Origin: Arbacia lixula | Lineage: Eukaryota; Echinodermata; Echinoidea; Arbacioida; Arbaciidae | Length of the DNA stretch: 64,000 nt | Direction: 5' to 3' | Assembly: GCA_963669155.1 (NCBI GenBank) | Contig: OZ022581.1 | Span: forward strand, 3,979,129 to 4,043,128 | Shown: positions 13,423 to 23,398 of the stretch, piece after piece | Position numbering within the stretch: the first letter of the stretch is position 1 | Layout: every line of letters starts with the position of its first letter | Position numbers and translations under genes: made by a program | Notes under the pieces: generated by a model | Told to the model about the DNA's origin: nothing | What the model saw: the letters and a program-made list of their open reading frames with translations, nothing else | The model's database searches: none

Positions 13423-15664
13423 GCTTCATCATGGTGTTGACCTCTCAGCTAGACACCCGCCAAATCTTAACGGTAAGGCCACGGGCCCTGCCGGGGAAGC
13501 CCTGGCCTGGGGCTGGCCTAGCTGCCCGGTGACATGGACTTGCCATGGATTTCAAGACTTTACCTAACAACTACAAGTTCAGTAACTAACAGTAACAGAT
13601 AGTCACAAATGGTGTTAATTGGTCGATGCTACGACTATGTTTGCGTGCTGGAGATACTTGTGGTTTTGTTTTTATGCCGGCTGGACTTACCCTTTTCCCA
13701 TGGTTTGGCTTTGACTTGGATTGAATTAGACATAACATACGAAACCATTTTTACCCTTCCCCCGATGAATTGAACCAGCCACACTTGACACTATCCGGGC
13801 CCACACGTCACACGATGGAATAACTTGCAATAACAAATGTTTCATGTTTTAGTTGACGTTTAGGCTCGGGATAAGATGTGATTGATTATCAGAAAACAAA
13901 CGGATTTGACTCACGAGTCACGGTGACTTTCATTTGACTTTTCATCTAAAATGGGTCACGTTAGCCAGTCAGGAGCAGGCCTTCATCTCGATCAGTCATA
14001 CCGTCCAGGCAGCCATCTTTAGCAACGAACTTTCGACCAATCGTAAAATTGGACTCTACTTGTATTGACCCTGGCCTTCATGTCAACGAAATTTGTGCTT
14101 TCTCGTGTCTTTGTGCAACTTGCATGGCATGAAGCAAAATATTCCACAAGATGCGGCTATGGTCGTGTTTTCATTCAAATTCAAGAACGTTCTCTTTAAT
14201 GAGTTTGTGGAGGAGTCCAAAAAAGCAGAGCTTATTGTCAGCTGGACTACTTTGAACCAAGAACGATGTAAACAAAAATTATAAATCAATTATAAACCAG
14301 TTCAATATACGTAACAACTACATTGATGAATGAACAAAAATCATAAATAAAACAAGGGGAAGGGAGCAGGGACGGAGGTTGGGGAATTGTGTGTGTGTGT
14401 GTGTGGGGGGGGGGGGGCAGGGTGGTTTTCGATTATGATTAATGAAATTATTGAGAGTATTTGGATTTGTGGTTATATAAGAACGCAAGAGGATTGATTG
14501 ATTGCTTGCGTGGAATCTTGTTTCTCTGTGGCTGCCAAAAGTTTGAATTGGAAGTTCGTATTACTGATTACCTAGAATCGCCCGAGGCACCCCACCCCAC
14601 TTCCTCATTATATTGTCAATTATGCCGTGACATCAATGTGTTATGTTCGATGTACTATTGTTGTTTGTCAAGCAGGATCCTTGGGAAGAACAGTGTCTCA
14701 ATCACTAAGAAGATTACCCTGGGTAAATAAAAATCTATGAGTACAATGAAAAATAAAATATCCCCAATTTGGTCCAACACTGGGCTGAACATAATTATTT
14801 TGCGGTATTCTTCATGATTGAGTTATGGTTTTAAGTTTTCTTTATGGTATGCCAGTAATAAAGGCGTGAAATTACGAATTGGTTATAACTTGCCTGTTGC
14901 GCCCAATGATAAGAACATAAAACAAATCAAACATTGGTTTAAATTTTGTTCTTTATATGACTTTGTTTAGATGGCAAGCAGCATTTCTCAGCCAGTGAAA
15001 AAAGTGTTATAAAAAAAAAAATGTTAGGTCTAAAGCCTAGGTACAGAAATCGATATGTCCATTCATTGTATTTGATGTCCATAATCAAATGACTAAAACA
15101 TTTTGAATTCTATTTGAAAAGAATTGTATTTTTTATCACTTGAACTGTCGTTTTGTCAAAATGGAGTGGTAATATTAAGCCCTCAAAAAATTGATTCAAG
15201 CATAAAATCTGCCACTCAAGTATGACGTGGTGACGTCTCCGCATAGCGTACATATATTTTTTTTAAATATCCAAAATCACAGGAACGCGACCAAACCAAA
15301 CTCCTCTCCTTATGCCCCCTCCTGCCCCTATCCCTCCCAAACTCCCTCCCCCTCTTTTCTTCTCCCTACTCCTCTCTATCACTCTCTTTGTTTAATCGGT
15401 ATTATTTATATATTTTGATTTGATTTTTTTCTACATCTTTTGTTACCATGACAACAATAACAGCGATTTTTTTTTTATGACTCAATACTATTATATGGTT
15501 TAGCTGCAAATTTGAAGAGAAAAAAAAATGTATTTTAATTTTGTTGTTGTTGTTTCTTCTCCATGTTAGACTATTTCCATTATGTTATGTTAAATAAAAA
15601 TGAATCTAATCATGTGTCACGATAATTTCTTTTTGTTTGGTCTGTCAAGCGAAATGTTTAAGTC
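13423..15664. other. Upstream flank of RPRD1B, no gene supported
   Basis: A GC-richer patch (13440-13530) sits after an acceptor-like tract (TTTTTTTTATCTGTTTAATAG) and includes a donor-like ACG/GTAAGG at 13471, giving a 49-bp candidate exon with no recognisable product. Open frames of 60-70 codons at 14083-14289 exist on both strands at once and match no family. A GT repeat plus G run lies at 14387-14417. TGACGTGG-type motifs occur near 15222, 800 bp upstream of RPRD1B. Confidence 0.35.
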
Positions 15665-15905
15665 TTGCACATGTACTATAATTTTTATTTATTTTCATTC
15701 GGGGGTCCATTATACACAAGCCACGCTTCTTTTCGGACCCCTCCACAAAAATTCTATAAATTAATTGTGTTTATTATTTCTTGTTTTGTTATAATTGTAT
15801 TTATAATTGAACTTGATGCAAGTATTTTGTTTATTTGTTTGTTTGTTTTGTGGAAAAATAAAGATGAATCTTGAATCTTGAATCTTGATGAATCTTGAAT
15901 CTTGA
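15665..15905 (+). repeat. LINE-like 3' tail ending in (GAATCTT)n
   Basis: An AT-rich segment ends in AATAAA and then several GAATCTT units (15866-15905). A 3' end made of short tandem repeats is typical of CR1/L2-type LINEs that use no poly-A tail. The body is too short to classify. It stops only 127 bases before the RPRD1B start codon. Confidence 0.4.
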
Positions 15906-16032
15906 TTTCGACAAGACATTATTATTGGGACAAAAACAAACAAGTTGTCTACCGCCATCATGCGATGAGCTTTTTCCATGCGATACGTGCGGACGACATT
16001 TGCCTCCTAAAGTGACGGGAAAAGAGTGGAAA

Positions 16033-16183
16033 ATGAGCTCTTTTACAGAAAAGGTGCTTCTTGAGAAGCTTACCGGGTTAACGAATACCCAACAGAGTAT
16101 CCAGTCGATGTCTTTATGGCTCATTCACCATAGGAAGCACGCTAAAAAGATTGTAACCGTCTGGTACACATCGCTTGTGAAAG
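16033..16183 (+). CDS. RPRD1B: RPRD1B exon 1
   Basis: Encodes residues 1-50 (start of the CID domain, from MSSFTEKVLLEKL to TSLVK) and ends in phase 1 at AAAG/GTAAGT. Confidence 0.92.
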
Positions 16184-17260
16184 GTAAGTCAGCGAAGCCG
16201 CAGGAGCAGAATCTTAGCGGTGGACACTCGGCTCTCCACCCGCAACTTCCCCATCAATTAACAATGGTCGACTTGGTCGTGAAAGCCGGCCAGCAAGGGT
16301 CCCTGATTGTTTCCATTTACTATTTAGCTTGGCCTTGGCATGTCCTGTGGTTATAAAAAGAAATAGTTTGGAAGCTTCAAGATTATTTCTTGTAAAAATT
16401 GTATCCTAGAGACTGTAGACCGATGTCTGCACCACAGTGTTCAGTGCATGCATTCAAACTCAAACTCAGTCGACTCAAACTCAAACTTAAAGACCATGTC
16501 CATGGGCATGGCCACATGCCCATGCAGAGGTATGTAAAATGAAACGGCAAGAGTTCCATATGCACCCCCCCCCATAAAAATTAAAAAAATATATAGAGAT
16601 CTACATAATTTGATATATATCATCATAATATAGCATAATTAGGAGGGGAAGTGACAAAAATTAGGTTTAGGGTTAGTTTTAGGGTTATATAGGTTTAGGG
16701 TTAAACATCACGGGTAGCTAGCCGCATAGACTCCCGGGGCTAGGCCGGCTCGGCTCGGGGCGAGGGCCTAGCTAATGACGGGTGCTAATGCAGACCTAGA
16801 AATCACATTTTTGGACGAATTCAACGGCTAAGGAATTGTCTAGGGTTAGGGTTAGGGTCAGGGTTAGATTTAGGTTTAGGGTTAGGGTTAGGGTCAGGGT
16901 TAGGTTTAGAGTTCAAATTCATAATGTGCCAAAGCATTTTACTTACCGAGGCCGACCGTCTGAGTGATCATGATAACGCCCTCTACGACACTAAAGAATT
17001 AGTACATACAATAAATGCCTAATAGCTTACAACACCTTTCGATCTCAACTCGTCTACGTGGTATAGTGGAGAAGCTAATGGACTGATAACCTCGACGATC
17101 GAGGATCAAAGCTCACTCACGACCGACTTTTGCAAGGTAACGAAATATCCATGTACTGATTCATATATGAGTATAAACGGAATATCGTATGAAATGCTAA
17201 CAGTGGAGGGAGAGAGAGGTGGAGAGAGGGAGAGAGAGGTGGAGAGAGGGAGAGAGAGAA

Positions 17261-17309
<49 letters not shown>

Positions 17310-20300
17310 TCCTAAATAATAAAATTTTTATTTTTTTTTTAATAAAAAAAATTTTTTTTTACACTTTTAACCCCCCAAAAATACCTCGCCCATTTTTTAC
17401 TCATCCCCCATCAAAAGAATCGCCCTCTTTTAGACAGTAGGCTATTCCAAAAAAAAAAATATGGGGGGGGGGTGCATATGGAACTCTTTCCAATGAAACT
17501 TTCAACTTGATTAATTCTTGACAAATTTGGTATCAACTAAAAGGTTTAGGAAAGGCAAGTGCAGTAGTTTTTTAATTATTCAAATCGGATTGTTCTTGAA
17601 GAAATTACAGCATTTTAAAAATTGAAAAACACTGCTTTTTTGGTAACGGAAATTGTACAGTATATTATGAGAAGGACACATAAAAATGCTGGCGTAGACT
17701 GCCACTACTTCGCGGTGAAGCTCCCGGGTTCGCTAACATGTACACATAGTACTAACATGGAAAATGGCGGAGATTAATAAAAGTATTTTGCAACGATAAA
17801 TTTTCATCAAGATTCAAAATGTGTTTAAGTATTAATCAAAATAAATTTTTATATCATTGAAATAAATTTTGTCACCTTCCTTCATGAAATATAATCACGA
17901 TTCCAATGACCAAACATTTTCATGGTTGTGGTGGCTCGTGTAGAACAACTATTGGTTATCGTTTTGACAATTTTTTTTTGCACACAGTTTTTGTGGTATT
18001 GCGTCTTCTCTGATACCTTCTTTGTGCATATTGGCATTAAAATACAAGAACAGTGAAAGCTTTTGTAAAGGTAGCCCCCTCGATCCCGTCACAATATCAT
18101 TCCTGGTAAAAAACATAATGCGATGTTGGGACAGTTTCGCGATAGCACGCGCACAGAGATTTCACGTACCTACCATGCAAGCAATACCCGCTGCTCGAGC
18201 CATCATGCCCCGACTAACAGAGGCAGTGCGATTACTCCATGTCATGAACTATGGTCACTATGAACTTGAGTGTTCCAAATGTAAACAAGGCTAGTTATTC
18301 ACTTTTGCTGGAATGGTTCATGAAGCTGTGATTTCATACATGGTATAGTGAGGATGAACTGCTATTGCTAATTCCTGCAGAGTTTTGTGACATTTGCAAA
18401 TGGACCACCCTGTCTTTAAAAGTTCAATTGTAAGTAGGTTCTCCTGTCATGCAGACAAATGTGGGCCTCAAACCCAGGGCTCCACTATGAGAGACAAACT
18501 AACAGAAAGTCACACTCTCTTGGCTTTAAACCAACATCACTCGAAAACATTAAATGTACATTTATGAATAGTTCTAGAAGTATTATTCCAACATACTATC
18601 TTTTTTTTTGCCCTGACAGCTAAGCCTTCCAGGAAGTTGGGTTTTGTCTACTTGGCGAACGATGTTGTCCAGAACAGCAAGAAGAAGGGGCCGGAGTTCA
18701 ACAAGGAGTTTGCCATAGTGATGCCCACTGCCTTTGGACACGTCTATGAGTAAGAAACTCCACTCTCAATTAACCTTTAAATACACCTTTCCTGTATGAA
18801 GTATCATTCAAAGCACTCAAGTATTACCCTGGCTTTGGCCAAGTAATATAATATTTAGTGGTCTAAGCAGGTTGATCTATTTAGATCAGGAATATGTATT
18901 TCTGCCCCCCCCCCCGCTCAATTTTTTTTTTTTTTTTTTACTGCACCTGGGTTACAAGGGACGAGCATGAGCCAAATATCTTGTTCAAGGATGTAAGTAC
19001 CAGGCTAGAGGTCAAACTCAGGATCTCTCTGCAAGAGCTGAGAGCTCTCACCACCATACGACAGTAATTTGTGTGGAATTGTGATTACTGGTAAGATTGG
19101 TAACAGTTTGAGGTGTTATTTTTTTTATGTGAGCAGTGTTCAAGGTTAAATTTTGAGAAATTAGCATTGAGAAATCTTCATTTCCCTTCTTTCACACCAT
19201 CTATCTCTTGCTCTTTCTCGCCATTCCTCTTCTTCTCTTCTTCCTTTTCCTCCTGTCACACTATCCCTACCTCCTCTCTTTCCCTACCCCACTCTCTTTT
19301 TCTCTCCTTCATCTCATCTCTCCCTCTCATTCTCTTCTCTTTCCTTACCCATCTTCTCCATATTCATTGGCTCTCTGGTGATACTTTAAATTCATTGTTC
19401 ATGAAAATTGCTTATTTGTTTTTATATGATGAATAAAGAATTGAGTTGAGTTCCATTGTATCCTGCTCCTCCCAGTACAACTACTGACGAGAAGACATAT
19501 GCCGCCCTGCAGAAAGTTCTCAAGGTCTGGCAGGACAGGAATGTCTTTGAGAAAGAGGTGCTGCAGAAGATTGAGAAAGCAAGTGATGGTAAGGCACCAG
19601 AAATACCACTTCTTCTCATTCAGTGCGCTATTCTGTGAGGGATGATAAGTAGTCTCTAACATCATGTCTTGGGGTAAAACACATCACTGAAGATCACAAA
19701 TTCACAAATATGCCAAAATATTGCCACATAATCTTTTGCAGCACATTCAAGTATGTATGGCAGTGGTCCGTCTTTCAATTTAAGGATACCAGCTTAAACG
19801 GTGTGTTACCAGTCACCACAAGCTAGATACACATTTATTGTTCATTACAGCTTTAATAAACCATGTAAATACTAAGCTCTGATTTCATATACAACATGCT
19901 CATTAGTAATTTTCACCTGATATTGGTGGTGCTGACTGAGAGGGTCTGAGATTGGGATGTTGTACATGGCCAGCACCAGCACGCCCTCATCCAACAAGAA
20001 GAACAGTGAAAGCTGCTTTAGTGACCACCTGTGTAGAAAGACTATGTTCCTATTAAGACCACAATTCTTGTTTCCCTTGAACAATGTTTTTCAAAGAAAC
20101 CTTTATTAAAGTAACCTGTACTTATAGACCACCTGCTCATAAAGTTGATATATCTTGAGTGGTCTTTCTGTACAAGTTTGACCATTATCTTTAGTATGAA
20201 AACATGGGCCCCATTGCATAAAACTTACCATATATGGTAACTCTGCTACTAATTGCAATTTATATGGGAAGCTTGAATTTCATTGGCTGTCAGGCAATGT

Positions 20301-23300
20301 TACCATGGAAGTTACCATTGATGGTGAGTTTCAATGAGGCTCTGGACATTTATTTGGCAATTGCACTTTGATCCAAACTTTGCCTCGTGCTACACAGAGG
20401 GTGAGGAGGAGGTTCCCGAAGAGGATGTAGCAGAGGACAAATCGGCTACCCCGCCCCCACAGGAGAAGGCTGCCGAGGAGGCGGAGGGGGAGAGGCAAGG
20501 GGATGAACCCACCCCGGCAAAGAAGCCTCGGCTGGAGGACCTGCAGAGGATTCTACATGAAGAGGAGGAGGAGCTAAAGCAGATAGAGGACATGCCAGAT
20601 GTGAGTATGGGGGAGGGGACGAGCCAGATAGTTTATCACTATCTTGATCTTTCTTCATTAAAATTCCCAGTTCATGTTTATCACCATCTTGATCCTTTTC
20701 CATTTATTGAAATTCCCAGTTCATGTACAGTAACAGCATACCATTTAAATTACCCTTAAATTTAAGATAAATTAATCTAAGCTCTGACACCAAAACCTGT
20801 GCCTCAAGCCTAAATCCTAGCTTTATGAGAAAACATTCATTTTTCACCAGCACAAAAATTTACCTTTTTTTTTTGGTAAGTAAAAGCTTACCAAAAAACA
20901 TGTAAATTTTCATGATTGTGGAAAAAAGAACGTTTTCTCATGACTACACACCAACCAGAATTTGAAGTCTGTTCCTGTGCTAGACAGATGAAATGGGACT
21001 TGGACTTGATGGGAGTAGGCTGAATGGTAACTAGAAGAGATGGAGGTGATGACCGGGTAGCAGGAAATGTGGCATCTACTTAGTTTTTCTAGATACTCAA
21101 CCTAAAAGATGGATGGTATAAAGCTATCTTCACCAGGTCTATATTATTATTATAAACTGCACAGCATGTATTGTGCACAGGTAGTGTGGTGGGTGTAGTA
21201 GGTCTGTATGGTTTTATTATCCTGCTGATATGTACACTGCAGCTCAAAGGAATTGGCATAGGGAAAGGGAAAGGGAAGAAAGGGAAGGAGCCACAAATTT
21301 AAACCGCGGTATATTTTGTCCAGTTCAGCATGAAACACGATGCTTTAGCCTAAAAAGCATAATGTTTCATGCTGAACAGAACAAGATATACCGCGGTTTA
21401 AAACTGCGGCTCCTTCCCTTTCTTCCCTTTCCCTTTCCCTATGCCAATTCCTTTGAGCTGGAGTGTACTATAGTCATTTCAACTGTATCAAATTTGCCCT
21501 GCAGCCCGATGATCTAGCCCACACTCTGAGGGAGCTAGAGAATGCAGCGTCCAGCGATGCATCGGTCAGAGAGAGGATAGCCCAGCTCCCCCCAGAGGTC
21601 CAAGACACCAGTCTGCTAGAAAAGATCAAAGGTCAGTTCACATTACGACGTACTATGCACATGATATACATGCGTGAGTAGGTTAGTAAGTTCTAGCTGC
21701 TAGAATGGATAAACGTACTTCCAGTAGTTGCTGAGTCTCCGAGAATTGAATTGATAATGGTTTATTAGGATAAAAACAACAGTACAAAATAGTAAACACT
21801 TCACAGCTAGTAGGCCGAAATGTGTGTGACTTTACAATCTGTACATCATAAAATGGTTTCAAACAATCATCTAGAATGAGTATATTCAGTTATAAAAGGC
21901 AACTTTGAAGAGCGAAGTAAAAAAAGTGTGATGGCTGCCTGTTAGGCACCCTCACAGAAGTGTTAATGTTCTAATCCCACTGCTATCGTTTAATGCTTAA
22001 TAACAGTGATATCGCCTTTCTGTCCAATGGACCAGCCTTCAGGCAATCAAATTAATACATACACAGCTCATGAATTGCTGTTTTAGCTTTTTAGTAATAT
22101 TTGTCTATAAAATTGAGATCAGAATGGTAATAGCTGGGGTTGATTCTCATGACACAATGCGAAAGGTATGATTGCACATGTAGAGTTCTTTAAGTGATTA
22201 ATTTCTCATCATTGGTGACTATGATTATTTGTAGGTCAGTTTTGCTAAATTTCATGCAATTTTAGTGCAGTTCAAGGAAAAATCAATAAATGTAACTTCA
22301 TGTATAGTGCTCTTTGCTCTTTCATAAATCATTGAAAAGAAAAATACAAACATAGAGCAGCATTTTGGTTGGCACAGGACAATGTTGCTATTAGGTTTTC
22401 AATCATTGTTATTTACCATCAATGGTAACTATGATGGCAACAGCCAATGAGCTCTTAGTATTGCACCTGTTGGCATGGTAGTTGCCATTGATGGTAAGTT
22501 ACAATAATTGTATATGCAACATGGTCCAGGAAGGATTAAGGACAAAAGATTTTCACAGCGGCTCTTTTGGGGATTGTGGGGGCTAACTTGCACTGAACCC
22601 TGGGCCCCGGTGCATAAAACCTACGATGGCAACTCTTCCTTCAATGGTAACTACCATGGTAACATTGCTGGACAGCCAATCAAAGTAAAGGTTTCCTTAG
22701 AAGTTGCCATTAATAGTAAAGTTACGACCATTGATTAGTTTTATGCAACAGGGTCCTGGTGTCATACTTTCCCCTGCATCCCCCCCCCTACCTCCAGACA
22801 AGGAATCAGCTGAGAAGCTGTCTTCAGTGGTCAACGAAGCCGTGTCCATGCTGGCCGACTACAACAGCCGGCTGGCCTCAGAGATGACCCAGAGGGAGGC
22901 GGTGATGAAGATGCTGACCTCGTACCGCATCGGTCAGCAGCACCAGCTCAAGGCCGCTATGAAGAGGCTAGAGGTTTGTTCTCATGGCTTCACTCTGTCT
23001 GTGTCATATGTTCCGTTTTTTTTTCCACAAGTAATGCACACAAGTCCAATAGAGTGCCATTTGTTTTCTGTCACAGAGAGGGTTAAAGGGAATGTTCAAC
23101 CTGAAGTGAAGTTGGTTTAAATAAAAGCAGAAACATAAAAGAAACATATTAGTGAAAGTTTGACACAAATCGTCAATGAATAAGAAAGTTATGATTTGTT
23201 TAACTTTTGATTTTGTGATGTCACATCACTTTTTTCTGTCTGCAGGAGTACAAGGGTCGTCTGAACCGAGTGACAACAGTGCGGAAGGAGCTCAAGTCTC

Positions 23301-23398
23301 ACATACAGAACTTGCCTGACCTATCGCTTCTCTCTGATGTTACAGGAGGGCTTGCCCCCCTCCCCTCTGCAGGTGATCTCTTCTCCATCGACCTGTGA
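16033..23398 (+). CDS. RPRD1B: RPRD1B orthologue, CTD-interacting regulator of RNA polymerase II
   Basis: Seven exons join to a 350-residue protein: 16033-16183, 18620-18749, 19476-19588, 20398-20600, 21505-21631, 22798-22973 and 23246-23398. Every intron is GT-AG and the phases agree throughout. RPRD1 proteins bind the phosphorylated C-terminal domain of RNA polymerase II in the nucleus and recruit CTD phosphatase activity (RPAP2). Visible: an N-terminal CID domain (about residues 2-131) with SLWLIHHRKHAKKIVTVW and YLANDVVQNSKKKGPEF, an acidic linker (132-199) with a possible nuclear signal KKPRL, then a C-terminal coiled-coil domain (about 200-340) with LENAASSDASVRERIAQLP. The end GGLAPLPSAGDLFS is as in human RPRD1B and differs from RPRD1A. 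The linker is longer than in human (326 residues). The start is set by MSSF, the usual first residues; the frame is open further upstream but only through repeat sequence. Confidence 0.93.
16659..16914 (+). repeat. Interstitial telomere-like repeats (TTAGGG variants)
   Basis: Two blocks (16659-16703 and 16841-16914) consist of GGGTTA units mixed with GGTTTA and GGGTCA variants. A 135-base CG-rich unique stretch with GCTCGG repeats separates them. TTAGGG is the telomere repeat of most deuterostomes, so this is an interstitial telomeric sequence, from break repair or a former end. Confidence 0.8.
17053..17125 (+). repeat. tRNA-like sequence, possibly a SINE head
   Basis: An A-box-like TGGTATAGTGG (17059-17069) and a B-box-like GGATCAAAGCTC (17103-17114) lie at tRNA spacing, with CTGATAA, a typical tRNA-Ile(GAT) anticodon loop, between them. 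The acceptor stem does not pair convincingly and no tail is visible, so this is a decayed tRNA or a tRNA-derived SINE fragment. Confidence 0.3.
17204..17305. repeat. (GA)n microsatellite with GGTGGAGA start
   Basis: Three GAGGTGGAGAGAGG-type units lead into a pure GA run inside RPRD1B intron 1. Confidence 0.9.
18620..18749 (+). CDS. RPRD1B: RPRD1B exon 2
   Basis: Encodes residues 51-93, the core of the CID domain (LANDVVQNSKKKGPEF). Acceptor TGACAG, donor GA/GTAAGA, phase 1 in and phase 2 out. Confidence 0.93.
18750..19475 (+). other. RPRD1B: RPRD1B intron 2
   Basis: Holds a CT-rich stretch (19190-19370) and, just before exon 3, an AATAAA followed by GAATTGAGTTGAGTT (about 19432-19452), which resembles the 3' tail of an L2/CR1-type LINE. 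No exon is seen. Confidence 0.6.
19476..19588 (+). CDS. RPRD1B: RPRD1B exon 3
   Basis: Encodes residues 94-131, the last helices of the CID domain (LQKVLKVWQDRNVFEKEVL). Acceptor CTCCCAG, donor GATG/GTAAGG. Confidence 0.92.
19589..20397 (+). other. RPRD1B: RPRD1B intron 3
   Basis: Mostly unique AT-rich sequence; its last third is a TTACCAT-type hairpin element. Confidence 0.6.
20205..20350. repeat. TTACCATTGATGGTAA hairpin element, type 1
   Basis: It starts TGGGCCCCATTGCATAAAAC, then TTACCATATATGGTAAC, the middle TTCATTGGCTGTCAGG and GTTACCATTGATGG. The far end is decayed. It ends about 50 bases before the acceptor of RPRD1B exon 4. Confidence 0.6.
20398..20600 (+). CDS. RPRD1B: RPRD1B exon 4 (acidic linker)
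   Basis: Encodes residues 132-199: a Glu/Asp- and Pro-rich linker with KKPRLEDLQ, a candidate nuclear signal, and a run of five Glu. Acceptor CTACACAG, donor GAT/GTGAGT, phase 0 out. This is the least conserved exon. Confidence 0.88.
20601..21504 (+). other. RPRD1B: RPRD1B intron 4
   Basis: Contains a short inverted repeat (TTTACC...GGTAAG around 20861-20895) and a full copy of the CACTRCAGCTCAAAGG foldback element just before exon 5. Confidence 0.7.
21235..21465. mobile_element. TA-flanked palindromic MITE, copy 1 (231 bp)
   Basis: The whole element is an inverted repeat with arms of about 110 bases. It begins CACTGCAGCTCAAAGGAATT, ends AATTCCTTTGAGCTGGAGTG and is bordered by TA on both sides. 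TA borders suggest mobilisation by a Tc1/mariner-type transposase. It has no coding capacity. Sister copies are at 55256-55477, 55863-56093 and 59344-59701. Confidence 0.8.
21505..21631 (+). CDS. RPRD1B: RPRD1B exon 5
   Basis: Encodes residues 200-241, the start of the C-terminal domain (LENAASSDASVRERIAQLPP). Acceptor CCCTGCAG, donor AAAG/GTCAGT, phase 1 out. Confidence 0.93.
22377..22530. repeat. TTACCATTGATGGTAA hairpin element, type 2
   Basis: TTTACCATCAATGGTAACT near the left and GTTGCCATTGATGGTAAGTT near the right are inverted, around the centre AGCCAATGAGCTCTTA. The ends are GGACAATGTTGC and GCAACATGGTCCAGG. Confidence 0.65.
22601..22758. repeat. TTACCATTGATGGTAA hairpin element, type 1
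   Basis: Ends TGGGCCCCGGTGCATAAAAC and TTATGCAACAGGGTCCTGG are inverted copies; the interior has GGTAACTACCATGGTAAC and an AGCCAATCAAA core. It ends 39 bases before RPRD1B exon 6. Confidence 0.7.
22798..22973 (+). CDS. RPRD1B: RPRD1B exon 6
   Basis: Encodes residues 242-300 of the coiled-coil domain (VVNEAVSMLADYNSRLASEM). Acceptor CCTCCAG, donor GAG/GTTTGT, phase 0 out. Confidence 0.93.
23246..23398 (+). CDS. RPRD1B: RPRD1B exon 7 (C terminus)
   Basis: Encodes residues 301-350 (VRKELKSHIQNLPDLSLL, ending GDLFSIDL) and the TGA stop. Acceptor TGTCTGCAG. Confidence 0.93.
   Translation, partial: EYKGRLNRVTTVRKELKSHIQNLPDLSLLSDVTGGLAPLPSAGDLFSIDL

Larger units (their letters stand above)
16184..18619 (+). 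other. RPRD1B: RPRD1B intron 1
   Basis: A 2.4-kb intron containing two blocks of TTAGGG-like repeats, a tRNA-like sequence, a GA microsatellite and AT-rich DNA. An open frame of 90 codons at 18022-18294 has no splice support and resembles nothing I know. Confidence 0.8.
21632..22797 (+). other. RPRD1B: RPRD1B intron 5
   Basis: Contains two different TTACCAT-type hairpin elements back to back (22377-22530 and 22601-22758); the rest is unique. A CCCCCCCC tract is part of the acceptor region. Confidence 0.7.

Noticed and set aside
14083-14289. Possible small gene, open on both strands
   Set aside because: No family resemblance, no splice context, and neither strand is favoured.
15895-16032. 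Upstream in-frame extension of RPRD1B
   Set aside because: The extra 46 codons begin in a GAATCTT repeat and have no counterpart in the family, whose proteins begin MSSF or MSAF.
18022-18294. 90-codon frame in RPRD1B intron 1 as extra exon
   Set aside because: No flanking splice sites in agreement with exon 1 or exon 2 phase; exons 1 and 2 join directly to give the conserved CID domain.
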